A stretch of 39,401 bases of DNA from Bacteroidales bacterium (GTDB lineage: Bacteria; Bacteroidota; Bacteroidia; Bacteroidales; F082): positions 1 to 39,401 of the forward strand of contig JALNZT010000036.1 of the NCBI GenBank assembly GCA_023229135.1, given 5' to 3'. Each line of letters starts with the position of its first letter. Position 1 is the stretch's first letter. Made by a program: the position numbers and the translations under genes. The notes under the pieces were generated by a model. The model had not been told where the DNA came from, searched no databases, and saw nothing but the letters and a program-made list of their open reading frames with translations. Below, in pieces: positions 31,251-39,401 of this stretch.

Positions 31251-32279
31251 TCACAAGCATGCTTTTTGTATCGTAATCACAATTGATCGTGTTTCTGAAT
31301 CTGGTGTAAATACAATTTTTAACCAATTTTCAATATCTGCTTTCTTATTGGCCATTATTGTGAAGTCTAAAGGCTCGTTTATGGTCATCTTTATATGAAA
31401 AGCATCTTTGTCAGTTTCAAATTGAAACAGCACTAATTCTGAAGCTGCATCTGCATTTACACAACTGTATGCTTTTATTGGATCGAGTGTGTCTGACAAA
31501 CCCAACAGAAAGAGAAATGGGGCATCTGAAAAATGAATTGGTGCATGACCAATTAAAGCATCAAGGCCATATTTTTTATAACGTTCAATATCATTATCTT
31601 TTGGAAGATAGATGTTATGCACAGCAATGGCATAAGCTGCCTCTGTATAAAGCTTCTCTACTGATTTGGTAAAATTAAGATGAGAGCGTTTTTTTGCATT
31701 GGCTTTTCTTAGTGTTATCAAATCGTTAAAAAGGTATATGCCGGCAGCAATACCATGATCAATAACGTTCCAATATTTTTGCCTGTAGTTATAATAAGGA
31801 CGAATTGCCTTTTTCAGTGTTGGCGGGATTAATACCGGTATTCTGCGGGTCAACAGATTTTCAAGTCTGTCTTCAGCATCAGCCGAGATTAAAGCAGAAT
31901 AGTCCCTTATTTCGCCAGGCCGTTCGATCTGGAAATGTATATCATGGTATAAGCAACTTAAAAACCATACAAAAAGGAAGTCATTTTCAAACTTCCTTTT
32001 GAGGGTTGGGTTATTTATTTGATTCTTTAGGTTTAAATTTGCGGCCAGCCAGCATCCTAAGAAATAAATGGATACTGTATGTTTTACTTTAGCGAAAGGG
32101 TTGTTTTCCGAAATGGTTTCTATTCCTATTATTTCTGATTTTTTTGCTGCCTGAAAGTAAGACTGCAAAAAATGAAATGACTGATCAAATGAGCTTGGCT
32201 TTTGAATAGCGGTTATCCGATGGTAATAATTCCATTGCTCCTCAGGCAAATCAGTAATAATCTGTTTAAGAGACTTCAT
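31251..32279 (-). CDS. HD-domain-like protein, unknown function
   Basis: A 342-residue mostly helical protein. Spaced residues fit an HD-type metal phosphohydrolase: His67 (VKHTVSIYF), His112-Asp113 (CLYHDIHF), His175 (VIDHGIAAG), His221 (AVHNIYLP) and Asp263 (GLSDTLDP). The C-terminal 60 residues (about 280-340) look like a small beta-rich add-on. No membrane segment. It overlaps the DUF354 gene by 4 bp (ATGA) and is 2 bp from the VanZ start. Homology to HD is inferred from motif order only; specific substrate unknown. Confidence 0.6.
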   Translation of the reverse strand: MKSLKQIITDLPEEQWNYYHRITAIQKPSSFDQSFHFLQSYFQAAKKSEIIGIETISENNPFAKVKHTVSIYFLGCWLAANLNLKNQINNPTLKRKFENDFLFVWFLSCLYHDIHFQIERPGEIRDYSALISADAEDRLENLLTRRIPVLIPPTLKKAIRPYYNYRQKYWNVIDHGIAAGIYLFNDLITLRKANAKKRSHLNFTKSVEKLYTEAAYAIAVHNIYLPKDNDIERYKKYGLDALIGHAPIHFSDAPFLFLLGLSDTLDPIKAYSCVNADAASELVLFQFETDKDAFHIKMTINEPLDFTIMANKKADIENWLKIVFTPDSETRSIVITIQKACL

Positions 32280-33370
32280 CTGAAATGATATTGGTAATCA
32301 GGATCTTGTTTCATGATTTTTTTGCTTTCAGGATAGTTTTGCAGAAACCATGTAAGGAATGCTGTGACATCAATTTTATTATTTAACATACGGCTCCGAC
32401 GTTCTTGAAAGTTTTCCTTAAGCCTCAAATCATTTAAAAGCTCATCAAACTTTTCAAATAATCCATCTTCATTAGATGGTTTAATGCCATACGTAAGGTT
32501 ATATTTGTGTTCCAGTTCTTCCAGTACTGAAATTTTACCTGCAAAATCTGATACCCTTATTGAAGGAACTCCAAGCATGGCTGCTTCAACACTCATACTT
32601 TGACTGTCACATACCAGCATTGAAGCATGAGCCAGAACGGAATGCATGTCATTTGGATCAATATTGAGGTTATATTGTATGAGCTCTTCATTTAAATCAA
32701 TTTCTGAAGAAATATATATATCAAAGTTCTTCTTTTTACCCTCAGATATTATTTTTTTTAGAACTGGTACAGAAATTCCTTTTATGCCAAAATCATGATG
32801 TGCAGTAAGGCGGGCCAGACGAAAGATGATATATTTATCTCTCAAACTGTATTTGAGTTTTACATCTACATCTGGCTCAAAGACATTAGGGTGCAAATAA
32901 CCAAGCTTCATAAAGCCATTATAACCAACTTTTTTCTTCTCGTACTTTCCAACTGAGCATACAACCGGGCATAAGATTGTTTGAGTGAACGGATAGGTGA
33001 TATCTGCCAATGTTTTTATTACATCATAATCATCTTCGGTTATTGAAATCCTGTTCTTAAACATAAGTTTTCCAAGAATTGCAATAGATGCGTCAGTGCC
33101 CACTAAAAGATTTGGTTTTTGCCTTAAAATAATTGGAAATAACTTAAATAAACGCTTGAAAAGGCTGCTTAAAATCGCGAACTTAGATAAACCCCGTTCA
33201 GTTGGTAGAATATTAAGATAATTGATTTGATCTTTTATTAAAATATCTTCGAGTACGTCCTTGGTTTTGATTAAAATTATTACTTCGTGAGTCTGTTTTT
33301 TTAGCCGTTTTATTGTTTCGCGGAGAAAGAAATATTGAGCTGGGTGACCGAAATAAAAGAGATACTTCAT
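32276..33370 (-). CDS. DUF354 family protein (GT-B/epimerase-like)
   Basis: A 364-residue protein with the DUF354 start MKYLFYFGHPAQYFFLRETI, LVGTDASIAILGK in the first Rossmann-like half and DSQSMSVEAAMLGVPSIRV in the second. The last resembles the donor-binding site of UDP-GlcNAc 2-epimerase and GT-B enzymes. Family members are found in archaeal and bacterial surface-glycan clusters with undefined chemistry. Starts 6 bp after the CapK-like gene and overlaps the HD-like gene by 4 bp. Confidence 0.88.
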   Translation of the reverse strand: MKYLFYFGHPAQYFFLRETIKRLKKQTHEVIILIKTKDVLEDILIKDQINYLNILPTERGLSKFAILSSLFKRLFKLFPIILRQKPNLLVGTDASIAILGKLMFKNRISITEDDYDVIKTLADITYPFTQTILCPVVCSVGKYEKKKVGYNGFMKLGYLHPNVFEPDVDVKLKYSLRDKYIIFRLARLTAHHDFGIKGISVPVLKKIISEGKKKNFDIYISSEIDLNEELIQYNLNIDPNDMHSVLAHASMLVCDSQSMSVEAAMLGVPSIRVSDFAGKISVLEELEHKYNLTYGIKPSNEDGLFEKFDELLNDLRLKENFQERRSRMLNNKIDVTAFLTWFLQNYPESKKIMKQDPDYQYHFR

Positions 33371-33376
33371 AATAAA

Positions 33377-34687
33377 CTATTTTATGAAATATTTAACTTT
33401 CCCATTCTTTCCTAATGGGATAGCAGTTGAATAAACAATTTCCAATTTGCAATCATGGCCAATGTATTTCTGAATTGCATGCCTAATCTGCTTTTCTTCA
33501 CTTTCTGAATATTTAACTGTCTTTTGAATTGTACATTTTATATGAAGACCACTTACTTTTTGAATTTGGTAGGCTGCCACATTAAAATCTCGAAATAGGA
33601 TCGTAAAACCCGGACCTGTAATATTATTTCCGTTATCTAGATACAGTATATCCGACTCCCTTCCATATATATGACTAATTATCTGCCCATTATAATCTCG
33701 ATTAGACTCACTGCGATCTAATTCAATAGTATCTCCCAAATTATAGTTGATAAAAGGAAAAGTATAATTAAATAAATCGGTTATTATGATAGGCTGTGGC
33801 TGATTATGATTTTCATCATCTAAGATATATGAGTTGTAACCAACATGATAGTTCTTGCTATTAGTTTTAAAAGCAGTAATTCCTCCATCTCGAGCCCCAT
33901 ACGAATCAACTATTTCACAATTAAATGCGGCTTTGATTGTTTTTTCAAAATGCGCAGTTAAAATTTCTGAAGTTGGAAATGCAACTTTTACTGAGTGAAT
34001 CTCGATCTCGTTCTTTAACACATAATCTGCCAATAGAAAAAGAGAGGAGGCGTAGCCATATAAAAAGGCAATTTTTTTTCTATTTATAAGATTTATATAC
34101 TGATTTATAACTGAAGCGCTCATATTCATCCCATTTAAAGGAATTTCATTTTTTAGCCAATGAAACACTTTATGTTTAAGAGACCTACTTTCAGGAAAAA
34201 GCGAGGAGCTTCCCAATGCGATATGAAGATCACCATACTTATATTTACTCTTTTCCCAATTATGTATTTTATTCGCAATAGTAAAGCTCCATGAATCTAA
34301 ATCCAGATAAAACTTTAAGGGATCACCACTAGACCCGCCAGTTGATGAATATTTATATTTGATTGTACTTAGGTTTTTTGGTAAAAGACTTTGTCGTTCT
34401 TCATTAAATATTTTCTTGTCGATTTGGGGTATTTTTTTTAAGTCTTCAATTGAATAAATATCTTTGATGCTCAATCCAATTTCTGAGAATATTCTAGGAT
34501 AATACGTTGTGTTGTTATAAAAATGAGACATTATCTTCAAAAATTTAACATTCTGCCATTCTCTTATCTTTTCCTCAGGCCATGCCTCCATGTTGCTTAT
34601 TAGCTTTAAATAATGCATGTCCTTTGTGGACATAGCATAATTAGCAACTGGCATTATCAAATTTTTCAGAATATTATGGTATAGCAT
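33377..34687 (-). CDS. CapK/phenylacetate-CoA-ligase-like adenylate-forming protein
   Basis: A 436-residue ANL-superfamily protein: ATP-binding loop SSTGGSSGDP (114-123), then VDSYGARDGG, INYNLGDTIELD and YGRESDILYL, with a small C-terminal domain ending LGKNGKVKYFIK. The last Lys region fits the catalytic lysine of the family. CapK-like proteins occur in capsule and exopolysaccharide clusters and may activate an acyl or amino-acid substituent for the glycan (inference). One-base overlap (TAATG) with the GT4 gene upstream. Confidence 0.9.
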   Translation of the reverse strand: MLYHNILKNLIMPVANYAMSTKDMHYLKLISNMEAWPEEKIREWQNVKFLKIMSHFYNNTTYYPRIFSEIGLSIKDIYSIEDLKKIPQIDKKIFNEERQSLLPKNLSTIKYKYSSTGGSSGDPLKFYLDLDSWSFTIANKIHNWEKSKYKYGDLHIALGSSSLFPESRSLKHKVFHWLKNEIPLNGMNMSASVINQYINLINRKKIAFLYGYASSLFLLADYVLKNEIEIHSVKVAFPTSEILTAHFEKTIKAAFNCEIVDSYGARDGGITAFKTNSKNYHVGYNSYILDDENHNQPQPIIITDLFNYTFPFINYNLGDTIELDRSESNRDYNGQIISHIYGRESDILYLDNGNNITGPGFTILFRDFNVAAYQIQKVSGLHIKCTIQKTVKYSESEEKQIRHAIQKYIGHDCKLEIVYSTAIPLGKNGKVKYFIK

Positions 34688-35808
34688 TATGTTTGTCTTT
34701 TTGTCAATTCAAATATAATCTCATTAATAATAAAAGATTGAGCAATTGGAGTGTATTTTGTCTTAACAATATTAATGCCATTATTTGAAAGCTCTGCCCA
34801 CTTACTTTTATTATTTAGTAAATATTTTGCATGCTGAAAAAAGCCGTTAATGTCTTTGTAGTCATCGACAACAATTGCGTTCTTTTCATGTAAGGCGGCC
34901 TCAGTCATAGCTCCTACATTTGATACAACAGGAACACATCCACAAGCCATAGCTTCCAGCATTGCGGTTGACAAACCTTCACTAGAAGATGGCATAAGTA
35001 GCAATTTTGATCTTTGGAAATAATACTCGGTATTTTCCACATGACCTAACAATTTGATGTTCTTTAGACCCTTTTTATTAATCTCCTTTTCAATAAAATT
35101 ATATAGTTTTCCACTACCTACAAAAACCGCATTAATTGGGATGTTTTCCTGATAAAACTTTTCAATCACTTGTACTACTCTATTGGGTCCCTTTAATTCA
35201 CTAAAATTACCACAAAATAAAACATCAATGTTGCGATTTACATCAGGCAACAATTTAAATTTAACTTGTATTGAACCATTTAGCGTGAAAATCTTACTTG
35301 ATCTAACTCCATTTTTAACAAGATATTCTGATATTACTTCACCTTTTGTAGTAACAATATCAGCCTTTTTTAAGATCCAAATATTCAGTTCTTTCCATAA
35401 ACTAGTAAACGGTAAATAAGTTTCAATTTCCTTTTTCCCTCCTATTACTGATACAATTGATTTAGACCCTACTAGCCATCCTACAATTAAGCTATTTAAT
35501 CCTTTTGGTAAAGTGTAAACACCATTGATATATCCAGGTCTAAATTTTATAGCATAGTACAAAAGCTGTATCGGCTCGTAAAAAAGCCGTAATAAATTCC
35601 TTAATAAGTTAGGTTTCAAATTAATGATCCACTTAGGAATAGTAACATAACTAATACCATGTAACTCAGCTCCTTTTACTTGGCTAAAGATATATACTTG
35701 AGAAATCTTAGAAGCATGAATAATGGGTAAGGCCTTCGATGTCACTAAGGATTTTCCAAGTCTTCCTACAACTAAAAAGAACACGCTGTGATTTAATTTC
35801 ACTTTCAT
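34687..35808 (-). CDS. Glycosyltransferase family 4
   Basis: A 373-residue GT-B glycosyltransferase. The C-terminal donor-binding half contains VLFCGNFSELKGPNRVVQ, AVFVGSGKL, KLLGHVEN and the E-x7-E signature EGLSTAMLEAMACGCVPVVS. No signal peptide; cytoplasmic or peripheral at the inner membrane. It adds a sugar from an NDP-sugar to the growing lipid-linked repeat unit (inferred role). Overlaps CapA-like gene by 4 bp and CapK-like gene by 1 bp. Confidence 0.93.
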   Translation of the reverse strand: MKVKLNHSVFFLVVGRLGKSLVTSKALPIIHASKISQVYIFSQVKGAELHGISYVTIPKWIINLKPNLLRNLLRLFYEPIQLLYYAIKFRPGYINGVYTLPKGLNSLIVGWLVGSKSIVSVIGGKKEIETYLPFTSLWKELNIWILKKADIVTTKGEVISEYLVKNGVRSSKIFTLNGSIQVKFKLLPDVNRNIDVLFCGNFSELKGPNRVVQVIEKFYQENIPINAVFVGSGKLYNFIEKEINKKGLKNIKLLGHVENTEYYFQRSKLLLMPSSSEGLSTAMLEAMACGCVPVVSNVGAMTEAALHEKNAIVVDDYKDINGFFQHAKYLLNNKSKWAELSNNGINIVKTKYTPIAQSFIINEIIFELTKRQT

Positions 35809-36851
35809 CTAAATTTAAAAAAACTTTTAAATATACTACTACTCACCTTTACGGGCTGCCTGTGAAAATTCATAAGCCAATAAATTTTAGAAATAAGTCT
35901 ATGCCAGTTTCTAATTGCACGTGCTTTTTTGTGATATTTCAACGCTCCCTCATTGACATTCCGAGTATTGTTGAAGCACTGAGAATCAAGCAGGAAAGTT
36001 TTATGGGTCTTGACAACTTTTGGTAAGTAGCTTTTTTGAATCCAAATTTTTCTTATTTTAAAGTCAAATTCAGTCGGTTTTTTCACATCAACAATAACAT
36101 CAACAATTAAGCCTTCCCTTGTAGATTTGGACCAGTGCATGTCGAATATGAAATTCCCAAGGCTATAGCAAATCAAACCATTTTTGTATTTCTCAACTGG
36201 TTGTATTACGTGTGGATGATGACCAATTATTAAATTTGCACCAGATTCAATGATTTTGTGAGCGATTTCAATCTGTTCCCGTGATGGCACTGACATATAT
36301 TCACTACCCCAGTGCAAACTTACTATTTTTATGTCAGCATGAATACTGGTTATCGTTTGGTCAATAATTTCCAAAGATAGTTCTGCATATTTACCATTAT
36401 TTACGTGATCATGAATATCATTAAACCCAACCATAGCAATTTTAAGGCCATTAACTTCTAAAACTTCTATATTGGGCTTACCTTCGATTAAATTTCCGAT
36501 AACCTTAATTTCAGTATCATTGATAATACCAATTGTAGAATCGAAGTTCTTCTCGCCATACTGGAGCATGTGATTGTTTGCGATGTTTACAACCTTAAAC
36601 CCACTTTCCTTTAATAGTTTCACGAATTCTGGATGGCCACAAAATGGTTTAAAATTTCTTAAAATTGTATCTTCGATGAGGGGGGCTTCAAAATTCCCAA
36701 AAACTAAATCGCTCGCATTAAATAAGTCGCTTAGTGCTTTTGACCAATTCTCTCCCAAGTGTTTTTCGAATTCGCTTTGAACACCAAATCCAATAGTGTA
36801 GGGCAGATTGCCCGGGAAGATATCGCCGACAAATGATAGTGTTGTCTTCAC
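35805..36851 (-). CDS. CapA-family (PGA_cap) metallophosphoesterase-like protein
   Basis: A 348-residue protein with the family motifs in order: FVGDIFPG (7-14), DLVFGNFEAPL, VVNIANNHMLQYG, VSLHWGSEY, LIIGHHPHVIQPVE and YSLGNFIFDMHW. CapA relatives are required for poly-gamma-glutamate capsule in Bacillus; in glycan clusters the biochemical role is not settled. No signal peptide or anchor is visible, unlike Bacillus CapA. Its start abuts the stop of the Wzy-like gene with no gap. Confidence 0.92.
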   Translation of the reverse strand: MKTTLSFVGDIFPGNLPYTIGFGVQSEFEKHLGENWSKALSDLFNASDLVFGNFEAPLIEDTILRNFKPFCGHPEFVKLLKESGFKVVNIANNHMLQYGEKNFDSTIGIINDTEIKVIGNLIEGKPNIEVLEVNGLKIAMVGFNDIHDHVNNGKYAELSLEIIDQTITSIHADIKIVSLHWGSEYMSVPSREQIEIAHKIIESGANLIIGHHPHVIQPVEKYKNGLICYSLGNFIFDMHWSKSTREGLIVDVIVDVKKPTEFDFKIRKIWIQKSYLPKVVKTHKTFLLDSQCFNNTRNVNEGALKYHKKARAIRNWHRLISKIYWLMNFHRQPVKVSSSIFKSFFKFR

Positions 36852-38060
36852 TTACTTATTAAGTTGTTTTGTATTGCTTAAATATCCTAAGAAGGAGCCC
36901 ATTATTGAGAATATAGCTGCACGATATGTAACAGATAGTAATCCGGATGAGAAGCCTGCGGCAACCAACATAAAAAAAAGCGAATAACCGATTACCCATA
37001 TTAAGAAATTGAATCCCGTGTTTTTTAAATGACTTTTTTCAAACCGAAATAATTTATATATCGAAATAAACATCATTAAATATAACGCTATACCAATTAA
37101 GCCAGAGCCGCTTAGAAGTATGTTATAGTCGGCGTGGATAACTCTTTTAGGATCAGGATAGCTATAATTACCAGCGGAATTAAAGAGTTCTTTGCCAAAA
37201 AGCGAATAGTAAATTTCTTTAAAAGAAAAAATATTTTCTGAAATTATTATTGTTTCAACATAGCGCCCCTCCTTTTCCAAAGCTCCCTCTTCAAAACGGT
37301 CAGATCGAGCCTGTAATCTTTCCATGACCTTGCCTTCAACAAAAGGATAAAGTAATGCAATTAACAGGCCAACTTGAACTATTCTCTGAAGAATACCATT
37401 TTTCTTTACATAATAGTAAAACAATATCAATAGGCCAACTGCAACAATTATAATAGCCGTTCTTCTCATTGAAATTAAAAGTAGTGCTCCAATTGCTATT
37501 GAAAGTAATAATATTAGATTTCGCTTTACATAATTGCTAAAATACATAAGAACCGGAGTGAGTATCATTACAACAGACCCTATATAAAGCACTGTAGCAG
37601 AAAAATTACCAGAATCAAAACTTGCTGAATCTTCATCATACACCGTTCTCCCTAAAGAAAATATTCTAGAAATTACAAAGTTGAAAACGAAAAGCAGACC
37701 CACAATAAAATATGCTTTGCTTATCAATATCAAATCATCCCGTTCTTTGGTTAATATAAAATATATCGGAAACATCATAATCCCTGAAAAGAATTTCAAG
37801 TACCTATTAAAGCTTAAACTTAATTCAGAGGAAAAGAATAGCAATATGGTGAAATACAATAGAAGAAGAAATGAATACCGATTTATATTCCATAGCCTAT
37901 TGCGGTAGTAAACAGTAAAGTAGAATAGAATAAACAAATACACCCCACCCCTAAAACTACTTAACACAACTCTTAGAGAAGGAAACACAAAAAGTATATC
38001 AACCAAAATGTTAATTATAGGAATAAAAAACAGTAGTGCTTTTTTATATTTCATTGGCAA
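36852..38060 (-). CDS. Wzy/O-antigen-ligase-like polymerase
   Basis: A 402-residue integral membrane protein with about 10-12 hydrophobic helices. A large loop around residues 240-310 carries ARSDRFEEGALEKEGRYVET and HADYNILLSGSGLIG. This arrangement (helices, big periplasmic loop with Arg/Glu/His, then more helices) is typical of O-antigen polymerases and ligases (Wzy/WaaL). The start is at 38060 (MPMK) or 38054 (MKYK); both overlap the upstream glycosyltransferase (17 or 11 bp). Confidence 0.85.
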   Translation of the reverse strand: MPMKYKKALLFFIPIINILVDILFVFPSLRVVLSSFRGGVYLFILFYFTVYYRNRLWNINRYSFLLLLYFTILLFFSSELSLSFNRYLKFFSGIMMFPIYFILTKERDDLILISKAYFIVGLLFVFNFVISRIFSLGRTVYDEDSASFDSGNFSATVLYIGSVVMILTPVLMYFSNYVKRNLILLLSIAIGALLLISMRRTAIIIVAVGLLILFYYYVKKNGILQRIVQVGLLIALLYPFVEGKVMERLQARSDRFEEGALEKEGRYVETIIISENIFSFKEIYYSLFGKELFNSAGNYSYPDPKRVIHADYNILLSGSGLIGIALYLMMFISIYKLFRFEKSHLKNTGFNFLIWVIGYSLFFMLVAAGFSSGLLSVTYRAAIFSIMGSFLGYLSNTKQLNK

Positions 38061-39252
38061 TACTTTCTAAATATTCTTTGGCCAAATAACTCCAAGACAA
38101 TTCACTCGAGTCAAAACTGCAATCAATATTATCGTATGACTCCAATATTCTCTCGACGCCTTTTAATATGGACTTTTTATTATTCTCTACTACGAATACA
38201 AAACTAATGTTTGATACATAAGTTTTTGAGGGAGTTTCTAAATCACCTGAAATGAAAAGTATAGGCTTCTTTTGAACTAAGACTTCAAACAATTTGCCAG
38301 GTATCTGAAAACCCTCAAAATTATCAATAAACACAACAATATTACTCTTTTGATATTGCTCATTAACTATACTATATTCGATCTCTCCATTATACTTAAT
38401 ATTATTTTGCTCGATATAGAATTCGGGGTTAATTCGACCAAATATATTAAGCAGAAATCTACTATCTCCATCAAGAGCTTCAAATAATTTGTATGGCTCT
38501 CTAATACCCTTGTAAAATGAGCCAATATATACAAGCTTTACTACCTTTTCTAATTGTAATGGAATACTTTGAGACGTCTGACTTTCGCTCATTTGTACAC
38601 CCTGGGCAACAATCAAAATCTTATTTTTAAGTTTTGGGAAACTCCTCTCATAATGATTTTTAAGACGCTCTGTTGGTACTACAATAAAATCAAAATAGCT
38701 TAGGTGTTTATTCTCATACTTGAAAGAAAATAATTTATGCATCAAACCTTGCGTTGATACAGAGCTATTTCCATAAAACGGATCTCCTGTATCATATACA
38801 ACTAGCCCTTCAAATAAACCGCTTTTCCTAATGTGTTTTCCAAATATTTGAAAAGAAAAAGGGAATCCACTAATGATTATAACGTCAAAATGACTGCTTT
38901 TTAAAATTTCTAATAGCTTTTTTTTAATCGCCAATATTGTAAAAATATAGGTATCAGGAAAAAAAAACTTTCTATAATTAACCTTTTTAAGGAGCCCTAT
39001 TGCTCTATTAGATTCTGTTCTATTCTGAATTCTTGGCGCAAATAATGATTTTGCAATTTTCGAGGTGAAAAAATTCTTTTTAACAACAAATATCTCATTT
39101 TGTCTATAGAAATCAGAATTGACGTTTATGTTATCTTTAAATGTAAGCAATTTAATAGAATGATTAGCACGCCAGCTCTCTATTAGATTTCTAAATCGAA
39201 TTGATTGTGGACTATTAGAAAAAACTGATCTACTTATTACCAATATTCTCAT
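38044..39252 (-). CDS. GT-B glycosyltransferase
   Basis: A 402-residue protein: N-terminal Rossmann half (MRILVISRSVF, HFDVIIISGFPFSFQIFGKH, VVYDTGDPFYGNSS) and C-terminal half (KLVYIGSFYKGIRE, FLLNIFGR, FEGFQIPGKLFEVLVQKKPI). The last block is the degenerate donor-binding motif of GT4-like enzymes with PxKxFE. First gene of the polysaccharide operon at this end; divergent from the plus-strand CDS at 39332. Strongly AT-rich, like the whole cluster. Confidence 0.88.
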   Translation of the reverse strand: MRILVISRSVFSNSPQSIRFRNLIESWRANHSIKLLTFKDNINVNSDFYRQNEIFVVKKNFFTSKIAKSLFAPRIQNRTESNRAIGLLKKVNYRKFFFPDTYIFTILAIKKKLLEILKSSHFDVIIISGFPFSFQIFGKHIRKSGLFEGLVVYDTGDPFYGNSSVSTQGLMHKLFSFKYENKHLSYFDFIVVPTERLKNHYERSFPKLKNKILIVAQGVQMSESQTSQSIPLQLEKVVKLVYIGSFYKGIREPYKLFEALDGDSRFLLNIFGRINPEFYIEQNNIKYNGEIEYSIVNEQYQKSNIVVFIDNFEGFQIPGKLFEVLVQKKPILFISGDLETPSKTYVSNISFVFVVENNKKSILKGVERILESYDNIDCSFDSSELSWSYLAKEYLESIANEI

Positions 39253-39273
39253 ATAAATTTGTTAATTTAAATA

Positions 39274-39307
39274 ATTGGCGGTGTTCTAAATAATATATGT
39301 ATATTCG
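39274..39307 (+). promoter_or_regulatory. Possible promoter for the last plus-strand CDS
   Basis: TTG at 39274-39276, 23 bp spacer, TATATTCG at 39300-39307 (7 of 8 to TAnnTTTG), 24 bp before the ATG at 39332. Weak match. For the divergent glycosyltransferase I see no clear promoter. Confidence 0.35.
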
Positions 39308-39331
39308 CATGAATATTTTAAGCAAAGTATT

Positions 39332-39401
39332 ATGAATAAATTAGCAGAGATAACAACAAAGTTCAATTCACTTAGTGCCACTCATCAGGAATTGATTATT
39401 A
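39332..39401 (+). CDS. Start of a plus-strand CDS, truncated by window end
   Basis: ATG at 39332 opens MNKLAEITTKFNSLSATHQE and continues without stop to the end of the window. Too short to assign; hydrophilic and helical so far. Divergent from the polysaccharide operon, so it may belong to the next transcription unit. Confidence 0.5.
   Translation, partial: MNKLAEITTKFNSLSATHQELII

Overview
The window looks like a chromosomal segment of a Bacteroidota (Bacteroidetes) bacterium, probably Bacteroidales/Marinilabiliales-like; the rank is inferred. Evidence: many starts are preceded by the phylum-specific -7 element TAnnTTTG (for example 2644-2651, 2881-2888, 4195-4202, 11341-11348) and lack strong Shine-Dalgarno sequences. 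There is also an M1 peptidase with a type IX secretion (T9SS) C-terminal sorting domain, a MetRS with a KISTS signature and C-terminal tRNA-binding domain, a Lys-rich micro-protein of Bacteroidetes type, and a Bacteroidetes-style capsule cluster.

Region 1 (1-16.5 kb) is mostly core genome. In order: a small membrane protein divergent from a Crp/Fnr regulator with a perfect TTGTGA-N6-TCACAA palindrome between them; MeaB GTPase; tRNA-Lys(CTT); a 35-residue Lys-rich protein; LD-carboxypeptidase; MetG; YraN; a minus-strand operon of M1 aminopeptidase, AlkD-type DNA repair protein and lipoprotein; an MscS channel; and TolC, membrane-fusion protein and TsaB on the minus strand. A tandem 276-bp repeat with REP-like hairpins lies at 6.8-7.4 kb.

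Region 2 (16.5-30.9 kb) is a repeat-rich accessory island. It holds a four-copy noncoding array (17.45-18.96 kb), several families of dispersed palindromes, three toxin-antitoxin modules (two PIN-domain, one MazF-like and apparently truncated), a four-helix-bundle protein and a DUF4143-type AAA ATPase flanked by degenerate GAGCGACTT-type repeats. It also holds a polysaccharide-deacetylase-like gene that carries palindromic elements in frame inside its coding sequence, with three colinear broken pieces of the same gene spread over 7.4 kb. Two poorly characterised operons follow. One is TIGR04255-like / WDGYGA protein / GRPTSRAF protein, the last frameshifted at a homopolymer. The other is a 507-residue papain/C39-like cysteine-peptidase-like protein with a 65-residue partner and a 5'-truncated VanZ gene. 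These two operons are my best candidates for undescribed systems.

Region 3 (30.9-39.25 kb) is one AT-rich, tightly overlapping minus-strand surface-polysaccharide operon, transcribed from 39252 towards 30880: GT-B glycosyltransferase, Wzy-like polymerase, CapA-family metallophosphoesterase, GT4 glycosyltransferase, CapK-like adenylate-forming enzyme, DUF354 protein, HD-domain-like protein and VanZ-family protein. A divergent plus-strand CDS starts at 39332 and runs off the window.

All functional calls come from motif recognition by eye. No database search was run.
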